Source: Nitrospirota bacterium (GTDB lineage: Bacteria > Nitrospirota > Thermodesulfovibrionia > Thermodesulfovibrionales > JdFR-88). Taken from it: 64,000 nucleotides of DNA. Position 1 is the first letter of the stretch; each line of letters opens with the position of its first letter. The notes under the pieces were generated by a model that was not told where the DNA came from, searched no databases, and worked only from the letters and a program-made list of their open reading frames with translations. The stretch spans positions 1 to 64,000 of the forward strand of contig JAKAHV010000012.1 of NCBI GenBank assembly GCA_021825295.1, written 5' to 3'. Below, piece by piece: positions 17,154 through 26,239 of this stretch. The translations under genes were made by a program, and so were the position numbers.

Positions 17154-18149
17154 ATGTCTCAGGGTAAGGATAAAAAACACTACAGACGGGATGCATCCGG
17201 GGCGCCGGGCAGGCTCACGAGGAGGAAATTCCTCGGCCTGTCGGCCCTGGCGGGGGCGGCGGCCGTAGGTGCGCCCGTCATTGCCCGCGCCGGCCAGAGG
17301 CAGGGCGCCCCGGAGTTCGGCGGGTGGCCGGGGGCCTACGGCATGCTGTCCGATTTCACCCGGTGCGTGGGCTGCAGGAGCTGCGAGAGGGCTTGCAACG
17401 AGGTCAATCATCTGCCCGTGCCGGAGACGCCTTTTGATGACGCATCGGTCTTCGAGAAGAGCCGGTGGCCCTCGGCCGGGGCCTACACGGTTGTAAACCG
17501 TTACAGGACCACGGACCCATCCAGGCCCGTGATGTACAGGAAAATCCAGTGCAATCATTGCCTGGAGCCCGCATGCGCCACCGCATGCCCCATCCATGCG
17601 TATACGAAGACCCCGGAGGGGCCCGTCCTTTACGACAAGGACCTCTGTTTCGGCTGCAGGTGCTGCGTCATTTCGTGCCCCTTCAATATGCCGGCATACG
17701 ATTACGGAAGCGCCCTTGACGCCAAGATCGTGAAGTGCATCTTCTGCTATCCAAGGATCAAGGAAGGCAAACTGCCCGCGTGCGCGGAGGCCTGCCCGGG
17801 CGGCGCCCTGACCTTCGGCCGCAGGGACGAGCTTCTCAAGGTGGCCAGGGAAAGGATTTCCGGCAACCCCGGCAGATACATAGACCATATCTACGGGGAG
17901 CACGAGGCCGGCGGGACGTCATGGCTTTACCTTTCGAGCGTGCCTTACGAGCAGCTTGGCTTCCCCACCGGGCTTCCGGACAAGCCCCTTGTGGAGCTTG
18001 CGAAGGGTTTTGAATCGAGCGTGCCGGTGATATTCACGACGTTTCCGGCGATATTCGGAATGATATACGGCATAATGCGCGGCAACGAAAAGGCCGCCAG
18101 GGAAGCAGCCAGTAAAGAGGCCGGAGGCGAGGAGGTGCGTCATGGCTGA
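17154..18149 (+). CDS. Tat-exported four-cluster ferredoxin subunit (HybA/HmcB/DsrO-like)
   Basis: The 331-aa protein has a twin-arginine signal 'RRKFLGLSAL' (R23-R24), so it folds in the cytoplasm before export. It carries the ferredoxin cysteine clusters of the DMSO-reductase/NrfC family: C71-x2-C74-x2-C77-x3-C81, then 'CNHCLEPACATACP', 'CFGCRCCVISCP' and 'CIFCYPR...CAEACPGG'. A hydrophobic C-terminal helix ('VIFTTFPAIFGMIYGIM') would anchor it to the periplasmic face of the membrane. It should pass electrons between the NrfD quinol site and multihaem cytochromes. It overlaps the NrfD gene by 8 nt. Confidence 0.92.
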   Translation: MSQGKDKKHYRRDASGAPGRLTRRKFLGLSALAGAAAVGAPVIARAGQRQGAPEFGGWPGAYGMLSDFTRCVGCRSCERACNEVNHLPVPETPFDDASVFEKSRWPSAGAYTVVNRYRTTDPSRPVMYRKIQCNHCLEPACATACPIHAYTKTPEGPVLYDKDLCFGCRCCVISCPFNMPAYDYGSALDAKIVKCIFCYPRIKEGKLPACAEACPGGALTFGRRDELLKVARERISGNPGRYIDHIYGEHEAGGTSWLYLSSVPYEQLGFPTGLPDKPLVELAKGFESSVPVIFTTFPAIFGMIYGIMRGNEKAAREAASKEAGGEEVRHG

Positions 18150-19398
18150 GAATCTTGACGATCTCACGCGGGCCACAGCCCCCCCGCGCGTTTTCAGGCA
18201 GTGGTTCATGGACAAGCTTTTCATGGGGATGGGCGTCCGGGAATACTCGCGTTCCATCGCCACGCCGTTTAACCTGGTGGCGGCGCTCATCCTGGCGGCC
18301 TCCGCGCCGGTCTTCTACATTCGTTACGTGCATGGGCTGGCCTCGGTCCTCGATGCGACAAACGAATACCCCTGGGGCCTTCTGCTTTCATGGGGTATCT
18401 TCGCAGGGGAGCCGCTTTACGCCGCCGGGTTCGTGATGGCCGCCTCCTACTACGTGTTCGGCATAAAGAGCTACCGGCCCTTTGTGCGGATAGCGGTGCT
18501 TGGCGGCATGCTGGGATATATATTCGCGGCCTCCTACCTGCTCATAGACCTCGGACGGCCGTGGCGTATATATTACCCGACCATCGTCAATTTCGGGACG
18601 GCCTCGGTCTTGTTCATCATAGCCTGGCACGTCGTCCTCTACATCACCGTCCAGGTGCTGGAATTCTCCCCGGCCCTGCTGGAATGGCTTGGGGCGAAGC
18701 GCCTGCACAGATGGGCGGTCTCGGCGACCCTGGGGCTGGTCATCGGAGGCATAATCCTTTCCACCGTCCACCAGTCTGCGCTTGGCGCCCTTTATCTGAT
18801 GACGCCGGGCAAGGTGCACCCCCTCTGGTATTCCGGGTATCTGCCGGTGCTTTTTTTCAGCTCGGCGGTCTACTGCGCCATATCGTTTGCGATGCTGCTG
18901 ATCTATGCGGGGGTCCGTTATTTCAGGGACAAGTGCGACGACGCATTCCGGCGCGGCTCGACCACGGTGACGCTCGGGCTGGCCAGGGGGGCGGCCATCG
19001 CCATGTACGTTTACTTCGCACTGAAGGTCCTCGCCCTGGCCATGGACAACCGCTGGGCGTACCTCCTTAGCTCCTGGGGGGTCTGGTACCTGGCCGAGCT
19101 GCTGGGTTTCGTGGCCGCGCCGATGGCGCTGTTTACGGCCGCGGTCAGGCGCGCAAGCGCCGGGATGGCGCGTCTTGCCGCGCTCTGGGCGGCGGCGGGG
19201 GTCGTGCTGAACAGGGTCAACGTAAACCTCATCGCCTACAACTGGTATCTGCCCAAACACTTCGAGAGGATCATTCCTCCGGCCACGGAGCTCATCATGA
19301 TTGCGGCGATGATAACCCTTCACATCCTGATCTTCAGGTGGATCGTAAACAGGTTCCCGGTGACCCGGGAGCTGCCCGAATACAGGAGCGCGCACTAA
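18142..19398 (+). CDS. NrfD/PsrC-family integral membrane quinol-interacting subunit
   Basis: The 418-aa protein has about nine to ten hydrophobic helices and features of the NrfD/HybB/HmcC family, such as 'LLIDLGRPWR', 'WGVWYLAELLGF' and the C-terminal 'LNRVNVNLIAYNWYLPKHF'. Family members bind menaquinol and pair with the periplasmic ferredoxin subunit encoded just upstream. The gene overlaps the ferredoxin gene by 8 nt, indicating translational coupling. No cytochrome-binding motif is present. It is the membrane core of the predicted complex. Confidence 0.93.
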   Translation: MAENLDDLTRATAPPRVFRQWFMDKLFMGMGVREYSRSIATPFNLVAALILAASAPVFYIRYVHGLASVLDATNEYPWGLLLSWGIFAGEPLYAAGFVMAASYYVFGIKSYRPFVRIAVLGGMLGYIFAASYLLIDLGRPWRIYYPTIVNFGTASVLFIIAWHVVLYITVQVLEFSPALLEWLGAKRLHRWAVSATLGLVIGGIILSTVHQSALGALYLMTPGKVHPLWYSGYLPVLFFSSAVYCAISFAMLLIYAGVRYFRDKCDDAFRRGSTTVTLGLARGAAIAMYVYFALKVLALAMDNRWAYLLSSWGVWYLAELLGFVAAPMALFTAAVRRASAGMARLAALWAAAGVVLNRVNVNLIAYNWYLPKHFERIIPPATELIMIAAMITLHILIFRWIVNRFPVTRELPEYRSAH

Positions 19399-19435
19399 AA
19401 CGCGCTCGAAAGGCCCGTTTTATGGAGAAAGCGCT

Positions 19436-20860
19436 ATGAAAGCCTGGTATATGCTCGGTGTTGCCATTATCATCCTCTGTCCGGCGTATCACGCCCGCGC
19501 GGCCCTTGCGCTGCCGCCGTCAGGCGGGGAAAAGCGCTGCCTTGGCTGTCACGGGGCGCAGATGTCCGCCCTGAAATTCCCGGACGGGGACACTTTGAAT
19601 ATGTACGTGGACCCCGAGGCATTCAACAGGTCGGCCCACCGGGGGCTCGGGTGCGGCGGGTGTCATCCGGAATTCGCAAAGGGACGCCATCCTGAGCGTT
19701 TCTTCAGGAGCAAGCTTCAGTACCGGCTGAAGGAATCCGTCAGGTGCCTGGCTTGCCATCCCCGGGGGGCCATCGTGGCCCGGGGCCCCCACGCGGAATT
19801 GTTCAGGCGGCAGAAAAGCGGGGAACCGGTCGTCTGCACCGACTGCCACAGCGCGCATTCCATAAGCGCCTTCGACGGGGGGCGCGGGGAGAGGAGCTAC
19901 TGTCTTGGCTGCCACCTGCGGGACGAGATGATGACTTTCGGCGGCAGGCAGGCCATATCCATACGTGTGGACGTCGCGGAGATCGGCAGGTCGCCCCATA
20001 AGGACCTGGCCTGTTCCGACTGCCACTTCGGTTTCTCGATGGAGGACCATCCCCGCCGCATGTTCGGATCGAAACGGGAATACCTGATCTCCTCCGCCCG
20101 GATTTGCAGGCGGTGCCATTTCGACAAATACGCAAGCTGGGCCGAAAGCGTCCATTACAGCAGACTGGACGAGGGGAGGCTGGATTCCGCCACCTGCATA
20201 GATTGCCACGGCGGCCATGCGGCCTACGCGCTTGGCGCAAACAGGCTTTTGGCGGTATCCAGGTGCGCCGCGTGCCATGCCGGTGTTTACCGTGTATATG
20301 CGGGCAGTGTCCACGGCAGGGCGCTTCTGGCCGGCAACGGCGATGTGCCCATATGCACCGATTGCCACTCATCGCACCAGATCAGGTCCGCCTCCTCAAA
20401 CGGTTTCCATGACGCGGTGCCGGAGATATGCGCGAAATGCCATGGCAACTCCGCCGTCATGGGCCGCTACGGCCTGTCCGCAAGCGTGGTGAAGACCTAT
20501 CTGGCCGACTTCCACGGCCTCACGCTGAGCTTGTACAGGAAGGAGGCCGGCGCCGGCAGCCGTCCGGACAGGCCGATGGCTGTCTGCACGGACTGCCACG
20601 GTGCCCACGATATCGCCTCCGTGTCGGGCGCGGACATACGCACGCTCAAATTGAGGCTGCTGGGCAGGTGCCGCAAATGCCACCCGAATGCGACCGTAAA
20701 CTTCCCCGGCGCCTGGCTCTCCCATTATGAGCCGAGCCTGAAGGCCGCCCCGGCCGTCTTCCTGGTCGGGCTGTTTTATAAAATCATCACGCCGCTCATG
20801 ATACTGGGCCTGCTCGTCCAGATAGTCCTGCACGTGTGGCGTTACCTGGCAAACAGGTAG
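19436..20860 (+). CDS. 13-haem c-type cytochrome with C-terminal membrane anchor
   Basis: The 474-aa protein has a signal peptide ('AIIILCPAYHARAALA') and thirteen CxxCH motifs spread evenly from about residue 35 to 420 (first 'CLGCHG', last 'CRKCHP'). Many are followed by CTDCHxxH-type repeats. The C-terminus has a TM helix ('FLVGLFYKIITPLMILGLLV') ending 'RYLANR'. It resembles NrfB/DmsE-like and Hmc/Cbc multihaem cytochromes of quinol:cytochrome oxidoreductases, but the haem number is neither 8 nor 16. It probably forms the periplasmic electron wire of the complex. GGAGAAA precedes the ATG. Confidence 0.9.
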   Translation: MKAWYMLGVAIIILCPAYHARAALALPPSGGEKRCLGCHGAQMSALKFPDGDTLNMYVDPEAFNRSAHRGLGCGGCHPEFAKGRHPERFFRSKLQYRLKESVRCLACHPRGAIVARGPHAELFRRQKSGEPVVCTDCHSAHSISAFDGGRGERSYCLGCHLRDEMMTFGGRQAISIRVDVAEIGRSPHKDLACSDCHFGFSMEDHPRRMFGSKREYLISSARICRRCHFDKYASWAESVHYSRLDEGRLDSATCIDCHGGHAAYALGANRLLAVSRCAACHAGVYRVYAGSVHGRALLAGNGDVPICTDCHSSHQIRSASSNGFHDAVPEICAKCHGNSAVMGRYGLSASVVKTYLADFHGLTLSLYRKEAGAGSRPDRPMAVCTDCHGAHDIASVSGADIRTLKLRLLGRCRKCHPNATVNFPGAWLSHYEPSLKAAPAVFLVGLFYKIITPLMILGLLVQIVLHVWRYLANR

Positions 20861-20874
20861 AAAGGGGGGCGTCC

Positions 20875-21600
20875 ATGGTCTCCGGAGAATCATGGGAAAG
20901 CGAAGGACGCACAAGGAGGTTCAGCAATTTCAGGATCGCCGAACACCTTGCGCTTATCGTGCTCTTTTTTTCCCTGGCGGTGACCGGACTCTGCCAGAAA
21001 TTCCACTACCTGGGCGTCTCACAGTTCGTCATCGGGGCGCTTGGGGGGATAGACAGCGCAAGGTCGCTCCACCACATGGCCGGGGTGCTTTTCACGGCCC
21101 TGCTTCTGCAGCACGCCGTCGCTTCCTTTCTGGGCGTGCTCATGTTCCGGTGGAAGCCTTCAATGCTCATTGCGCTGCGGGACGCGCAAGACGCCGTGGC
21201 GGACGTCCGCTACTACCTTGGCATCGAGGAGAGGCCCGCTCCGCAGGGCAGGTTCAGCTACAAGGAAAAATTCATCTACTGGCTTACCTTCCTGGGGGGC
21301 CTCCAGATGATCGCCACCGGCCTTACGCTCTGGTTCCCGGTGGACGCGGCAAGGTACATGCCCGGACAGTTCATAGCCGCGGCAAAGGACATGCACTCCA
21401 GCGACGCGATGCTGCTGTTTCTCATCGTTGTCGTCTGGCACATCTACGATTCGGTGCTCAACCCCGAGGTGTTTCCCCTTGATAAAAGCATATTTACGGG
21501 ATTTCAGGACCCGCGCGCGGAAGGCCGCGGGGAACCCCTTACGCCGCCTGCCGTCAAAAAGGAGGGAGCAAAACCGGTTGATGGAATGGATGCGTTGTAG
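20875..21600 (+). CDS. Cytochrome b subunit (formate dehydrogenase gamma / HmcE-like)
   Basis: The 241-aa protein has four hydrophobic helices with histidines placed for b-haem ligation ('FRIAEHLALIVLFF', 'LHHMAGVLFTALLLQHAV', 'DMHSSDAMLLFLIVVVWHIYDS'). This matches the dihaem cytochrome b561/FdnI type. The start at 20875 is chosen because AAAGGGGGGC lies 4-14 nt upstream. It gives the complex a transmembrane electron path in addition to NrfD. It is followed after 13 nt by the sensor kinase gene. Confidence 0.88.
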   Translation: MVSGESWESEGRTRRFSNFRIAEHLALIVLFFSLAVTGLCQKFHYLGVSQFVIGALGGIDSARSLHHMAGVLFTALLLQHAVASFLGVLMFRWKPSMLIALRDAQDAVADVRYYLGIEERPAPQGRFSYKEKFIYWLTFLGGLQMIATGLTLWFPVDAARYMPGQFIAAAKDMHSSDAMLLFLIVVVWHIYDSVLNPEVFPLDKSIFTGFQDPRAEGRGEPLTPPAVKKEGAKPVDGMDAL

Positions 21601-21613
21601 TAATTTATGGTAG

Positions 21614-23446
21614 ATGCAGAAGAAGATCATCACCTTCATAATCCTCAATGTTCTCGTAATATCGGCGACCCTCGGGGTGATAAGCTACATCGAGATCAAC
21701 AACAACCTGAGGCTGTCGATGCAAAACAGGCTCGCCCTCGCCCGGATCATCGCAAATCATATCCAGGTCATACTCGATGAAAACCTGAACAGGCTCCACG
21801 ACGTCTCCCTGCTGGGCAAGATCAACATGAAGGACAATGACTGGCGGACCAGGAGGCGGATACTCCAGACGCTGTATGAATATTCGCTCTATACGGAGGG
21901 CGTTTTCCTCCTGGACGAGCACGGCAATGAAATCCTCACATATCCGGAGCACTATGAGTACGCCCCCAACCTCACCTACATAAACGACGTCAACCAGGTG
22001 CTGCAGTCCGGCAGGCCCCTCATCTCCGACATCTACACGCTTGAGCCGATAAGGAAAAAGGTCATATTCATGATGGCCCCGCTCAAGGACAACGACGGGA
22101 GGATCACCGGGGTCATCGGGGGCATGCTCGGCCCAACGGAGCCTTACATAAGCACGCTGCTGCAGTCCAGCCAGATCGGCGGCGACAGCTACATAGAGGT
22201 AATCGACTCCAAGGGGACGATAGTGGCCTCAGACGACCCGAAGCGGGTCTTCCAGAAGCATAACTACGACGGCATCCCGGTCAGCATGATAAGGGACGGC
22301 GAGTCGGGCATCAGGGAGTACAGGCACGCGCATCCCCCCGGCGCCCGGGCGCCGGCGGACATCCTTGCCATTGTCCCCCTGAGCGTGGCCAAGTGGGGCG
22401 TGATCGTGGGGCAGCCGAAAGACGAGCTGTTTGCCCCCGCGGCCGCCCTCAGGAGAAAGTTCACCCTGCTGGTGGTTGTCTTTATCCTGACCGCCGTTTT
22501 CTTCTCCATTGCAACAAGCAGGCATATTGTCAGGCCGCTGAAATCCCTCATATCATCCACCAACAGGATCGCGTCGGGCGACCTCCAGACGCCGGTCGGC
22601 CGCCTGGGAAGCGACGAGATACTGGTGCTCAGCAGGAGCTTCGACGCAATGAGGGAGAAGCTGGCGGACTCCCTCGAGAGGATAAAGACCCATTCCATCC
22701 AGCTTGAAAACCGCGTTGCGAAGAGGACCCACCAGATAAGGCAGAGCAAGCAGAGGATTGAGCACCTGCTGAGGAAGGTCATTTCGTCGCAGGAGGACGA
22801 GCGCAAGCGCATAGCCAGGGGCATCCACGACACCATACTGCAGGACGTCTCCGCGTTTCTGATAAAGCTGGACATATGCAGGCTGCAGCCGGAGCGGGTC
22901 ACGGTCGGCAGGATAGACGAGATGCGGGAGATCGTGATGAAGACCATCGACAACGTCCATGCGGTCATCAAGGACCTCAGGCCCTCGATCCTCGACGATT
23001 TCGGCATCGACGCGGCGGTCATGTGGCTGATGAAAAAACACTTCGCGGAGAAAAAAATCCGTTACGAGCTTCTTGCCGGACCCCTGGCCGGCAGGAGGCT
23101 GCCCCCGCAGATAGAAACGACGCTTTTCCGGATACTGCAGGAGTGCATCATCAATATAGCGCGGCACGCGGGCGCAAGAAACGTCTGCGTGATGATGAGC
23201 GCAAACGAATCCTTCATAGAGATTCTGGTGGAGGACGACGGCAGCGGGTTCGACTTCCAGGAACTGATGGAGCACCCCGCCGAAGACGGCAGGGGCCTTG
23301 GCGTGCTGGGCATGAGGGAGAGGGCCTCCCTCCTTGACGGCGACCTGCAGATATGCTCGCTGCAGGACGAGGGGACCTGGGTATGCGTTCACATTCCTTT
23401 GAAAGCCGAGGTGGAGAATGTCCAAGATACGTGTGTTAATAGCTGA
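21614..23446 (+). CDS. NarX-like sensor histidine kinase with double-Cache domain
   Basis: The 610-aa protein has TM1 (about 4-26), a periplasmic double-Cache domain (about 30-285), TM2 ('LLVVVFILTAVFFSIATS', about 288-307) and HAMP (about 308-360). A HisKA_3 H-box 'RIARGIHDTILQDV' (His near 405) and an HATPase ('ECIINIARHAGARN', 'VEDDGSGFDF') follow. HisKA_3 kinases pair with NarL/FixJ regulators, and one follows immediately with a 29-nt overlap. Its place at the end of the cytochrome operon suggests it senses a small periplasmic donor or acceptor relevant to that complex. This is inference. Confidence 0.93.
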   Translation: MQKKIITFIILNVLVISATLGVISYIEINNNLRLSMQNRLALARIIANHIQVILDENLNRLHDVSLLGKINMKDNDWRTRRRILQTLYEYSLYTEGVFLLDEHGNEILTYPEHYEYAPNLTYINDVNQVLQSGRPLISDIYTLEPIRKKVIFMMAPLKDNDGRITGVIGGMLGPTEPYISTLLQSSQIGGDSYIEVIDSKGTIVASDDPKRVFQKHNYDGIPVSMIRDGESGIREYRHAHPPGARAPADILAIVPLSVAKWGVIVGQPKDELFAPAAALRRKFTLLVVVFILTAVFFSIATSRHIVRPLKSLISSTNRIASGDLQTPVGRLGSDEILVLSRSFDAMREKLADSLERIKTHSIQLENRVAKRTHQIRQSKQRIEHLLRKVISSQEDERKRIARGIHDTILQDVSAFLIKLDICRLQPERVTVGRIDEMREIVMKTIDNVHAVIKDLRPSILDDFGIDAAVMWLMKKHFAEKKIRYELLAGPLAGRRLPPQIETTLFRILQECIINIARHAGARNVCVMMSANESFIEILVEDDGSGFDFQELMEHPAEDGRGLGVLGMRERASLLDGDLQICSLQDEGTWVCVHIPLKAEVENVQDTCVNS

Positions 23447-24086
23447 CGACCACGCGCTGGTGAGGGAGGGGATTGCCGCCCTGCTGAGGCTCTCGGGCGA
23501 CATTGAAGTCGTGGGCGAGGCCTCAGACGGCATAGAGGCGGTGGAGCGCGCAAAAAAGGACAACCCCGATGTGGTCCTGATGGACATAGGCATGCCCAGG
23601 CTGGGCGGCCTGGAGGCCACCCTGGAGATCAAGAAGACCGTCCCCAACCTGAAGATAATCGTGCTCACACAGTACGACGACAGGGAGTATATCGCCCGCT
23701 TTCTGAAGGCCGGCATCACGGGCTACCTGCTGAAGAAGGCGGTGGGCAGCGAGCTGGTCAACGCGATCAGGGCGGTCCACCGGGGGGAGGTCTACCTGTT
23801 TTCCTCAATCGCGGCGGATGTCGTCGCCGGATACCTGGGCAAGGAGAAGATGCCCGCAGCCGACGACCCCTACGAGAGGTTGACTGACAGGGAGCGCCAG
23901 GTGCTGAAACTTCTGGCGGAGGGTTTCAGCCACAAGGAGATCGCCCAGTGCCTGAACATCAGCGTCAAGACCGTGACCGCGCACCAGACCAACATCTCGG
24001 AGAAGCTGGATATGCACTCGCGCGCGGCCCTTATCAGGTTTGCAATCTCGAAGGGCATAGTGAAGGTCGACGTCCCCCCGGACTAG
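23418..24086 (+). CDS. NarL/FixJ-family response regulator
   Basis: The 222-aa protein has a receiver domain with the acidic pair D10-D11, phospho-acceptor D56 ('VVLMDIGMP') and Lys in 'YLLKKAV'. A LuxR-type helix-turn-helix follows ('LTDRERQVLKLLAEGFSHKE', about 155-215). It overlaps the kinase gene by 29 nt. Its TAG stop codon (24084-24086) is formed by the first bases of the family C mobile element, so that element lies directly on the 3' end of the gene. It probably autoregulates the operon. Confidence 0.93.
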   Translation: MSKIRVLIADDHALVREGIAALLRLSGDIEVVGEASDGIEAVERAKKDNPDVVLMDIGMPRLGGLEATLEIKKTVPNLKIIVLTQYDDREYIARFLKAGITGYLLKKAVGSELVNAIRAVHRGEVYLFSSIAADVVAGYLGKEKMPAADDPYERLTDRERQVLKLLAEGFSHKEIAQCLNISVKTVTAHQTNISEKLDMHSRAALIRFAISKGIVKVDVPPD

Positions 24087-24264
24087 AACCTATCTCAAAA
24101 TTGATTTTGAAGCGAAAGAGAGATGAAATTGTGGCAGACAAGGAAGAAAGGGGAAATCGCCCGGAGGCGCGGCAGTGCTGCGTTGAGGACAATTTCCCCT
24201 GTATGACGCCGTATGCCGCAATTTCGGCCTCTTGCAGCCAGAAGCGATTTTGAGATAGGTTCTA
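24084..24264 (+). mobile_element. MITE-like element, family C, 181 bp
   Basis: The terminal inverted repeats are exact over 18 bp: TAGAACCTATCTCAAAAT (24084-24101) and ATTTTGAGATAGGTTCTA (24247-24264). The inside is nested palindromes (GAAATTGTGGC/GCCGCAATTTC; AGGGGAAAT/ATTTCCCCT). The outermost TA at each end would fit a TA target duplication. Just inside the left end, GAAAGAGAG precedes ATG 24123, which opens a 27-codon frame without homology I can recognise. A related 778-bp element lies at 34335-35112. Its left end supplies the stop codon of the upstream regulator. Confidence 0.8.
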
Positions 24265-24470
24265 GTTCCGTCCCGGAAATAACCGTTAAAATTATCAGTA
24301 TGGACGATATTCGCCCGGTTCTTGAGAGAGGGAGCAAAGCGGACGGATCACGGCGCGCCGCATCCTGCCAACCTTTCGCCATTCGCCCTGAAAGCGCTCT
24401 AAACAAATTAGTTCGTATACGCCCGGAACCGCGCGACGAACGAAAGACCGGACGGATATCGCAGGAGGAG
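24265..24470 (+). repeat. Dispersed palindromic repeat, family B, copy 2
   Basis: It starts directly after element C. It matches 43866-44085 in the same orientation and 41-202 in reverse. GATATTCGCCCGGTTCTT (24306-24323) and AAAGACCGGACGGATATC (24443-24460) are imperfect inverted arms, so a long stem-loop is possible. Bases 24471-24522 hold nothing I recognise. Confidence 0.75.
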
Positions 24471-24522
24471 GGGTATTTCGGGAAATGACAGAATTATTTC
24501 AGGTTATTTTGGGGACGCTGCA

Positions 24523-26046
24523 CTAGAAAACCCTGTCCATGCTTCGGTATTGTATCGCTTCGGAGAGATGGTGGGGCCCGATTTCTTCCGTGCCTTCCAT
24601 GTCCGCTATCGTTCTGGAGAGTTTCAGCACCCTGGAATAGGCGCGGGCGGAGAGGGCCAGTTTCTGCACGGCGGTCTCCAGAAGGCGCTGCGCCTGATCG
24701 TTCAGGCGGCAGAACTTCTTTATATGCCTGGTCTTCATCTGTCCGTTGGAATAGATGTTTTCCCCGGCGAACCTGTGCAGTTGCCTTTCCCTGGCGGCGA
24801 TGACGCGCTCCCTTATTTTTGCGGAGCCCTCCGACTGGTGGTCCGAGCTTAAATCCCTGTAGGGGACGGCCGGCACCTCGATGTGGATGTCTATCCTGTC
24901 CAGAAGCGGCCCGGAGACCTTTGACCTGTAGCGCATTACGGCGCCCGGAGCGCAGGTGCACTGGTGCCTGTCGTCTCCCAGATAGCCGCAGGGGCAGGGG
25001 TTCATCGCGGATATGAGCATGAAACGCGCGGGATAGGTCACCGCGGCCTGGGCGCGCGAGACCGTGACCTCGCCGTTTTCGATGGGCTGCCTCAGGACCT
25101 CGAGGGCGCCCCTTTTGAACTCCGGCAGTTCATCGAGGAACAGCACCCCGTTGTGGGCAAGGCTTACCTCTCCGGGGCGGGGAAACTGGCCGCCCCCCAC
25201 GAGGGCGACGTCTGATATCGTGTGGTGCGGGGCGCGGAAGGGTCTTGAGGACAGCAGCGCCTGGCCTCCCTTCAAAAGACCGGCCACGCTGTGTATCCTG
25301 GCCGTCCCAAGGGCCTCCTCGAATGTCATGGGCGGCAATATCCCGGGCAGCCTCCTGGAGAGCATCGTTTTCCCAGCCCCCGGCGGCCCCACCATCAGTG
25401 CGTTGTGCCCGCCCGAGGCGGCCACCTCCAGCGCCCTTTTGGCGTGCTCCTGCCCCTTCACATCCAGAAAATCCTCGTCATGCCCGCTCGCGGCGGGCAG
25501 CTCGCCGCCTCCCGCCTCAAAGACCTTTAGCTGCCCCACGCCCCTTAGAAACTCGATCACCTCCGGAAGGCTTCCCGCGCCAAGCACTGTTACCCCTCTG
25601 ACTACCGCGGCCTCCGGGCCGTTGTCCGCGGGCAGGATCAGCTTCACCCCCATCTGCCTTGCGAGCATCGCGATGGAAAGCGCGCCTTTCACGGATTTTA
25701 TCTTCCCGTCCAGGGACAGCTCGCCGGTAAGCAGATAACCCGGGAGGCATCCGGCATCCAGCAGGCCCTCGGCCGCCGTGAGCCCTATCGCTATGGGCAG
25801 ATCGAAGGCGGAGCCCTCCTTCTTCAAGTCGGCGGGCGCAAGGTTTATCGTTACCGGCCTCAGGGGCATGTTGAATCCCGTATTTTTCAGGGCCGCCCTC
25901 ACCCTGTCCCTGCTCTCCTTTACTGATACGTCCGGCAGCCCGACGATGTAGAAGTGCGGCAATCCGCGGCTGGCTACGTCCACCTCCACGTCAACCGGGT
26001 GGGCCTCTATGCCGTAGAGGCTCGCGCTTTGGACCCTGGAAAGCAT
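24523..26046 (-). CDS. comM: YifB/ComM-family Mg-chelatase-like AAA+ ATPase
   Basis: The 507-aa protein has the N-terminal fold 'GIEAHPVDVEVDVASRGLP' then 'IVGLPDVSVKESRDRVRAAL'. The AAA+ core has Walker A 'GPPGAGKTMLSRRLPGILPP' (around residue 220), Walker B 'NGVLFLDELPEF' and a Cys-rich 'NPCPCGYLGDDRHQC'. The C-terminal Mg-chelatase domain ends the protein. ComM is known as a hexameric branch-migration helicase in natural transformation, and YifB homologues are widespread with partly unknown roles. The start at 26046 has TATAAT on its strand 7 nt upstream (26054-26059) and no Shine-Dalgarno. Confidence 0.92.
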   Translation of the reverse strand: MLSRVQSASLYGIEAHPVDVEVDVASRGLPHFYIVGLPDVSVKESRDRVRAALKNTGFNMPLRPVTINLAPADLKKEGSAFDLPIAIGLTAAEGLLDAGCLPGYLLTGELSLDGKIKSVKGALSIAMLARQMGVKLILPADNGPEAAVVRGVTVLGAGSLPEVIEFLRGVGQLKVFEAGGGELPAASGHDEDFLDVKGQEHAKRALEVAASGGHNALMVGPPGAGKTMLSRRLPGILPPMTFEEALGTARIHSVAGLLKGGQALLSSRPFRAPHHTISDVALVGGGQFPRPGEVSLAHNGVLFLDELPEFKRGALEVLRQPIENGEVTVSRAQAAVTYPARFMLISAMNPCPCGYLGDDRHQCTCAPGAVMRYRSKVSGPLLDRIDIHIEVPAVPYRDLSSDHQSEGSAKIRERVIAARERQLHRFAGENIYSNGQMKTRHIKKFCRLNDQAQRLLETAVQKLALSARAYSRVLKLSRTIADMEGTEEIGPHHLSEAIQYRSMDRVF

Positions 26047-26095
26047 GCAATAGATTATATTTTCCTTTATCCTAATTCAAGGAGTTTCACTTTCG

Positions 26096-26135
26096 CTTCT
26101 CCCTCTCCCGATGGGAGAGGGTTGGGGTGAGGGAG
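26096..26135. repeat. Hairpin repeat, family D, copy 1
   Basis: CCCTCTCCCGATGGGAGAGGG forms a perfect stem, followed by 'TTGGGGTGAGGGAG'. The same unit is at 50622-50662. It lies between two divergently transcribed genes, so it is not an obvious terminator. This repeat type is widespread in Gram-negative intergenic DNA. Confidence 0.75.
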
Positions 26136-26239
26136 TACAGCTTGCTGCAAGGTGATTCATTGGATAAATTTAAATAGCCAAACGTTTAAAAAATCATGCA
26201 GACTTATTTTTTTGCTGCCGATGGCATTATCATAAATAG

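Noticed and set aside
22553-23719. 388-codon minus-strand frame
   Set aside because: Antisense of the NarX-like kinase and regulator genes.
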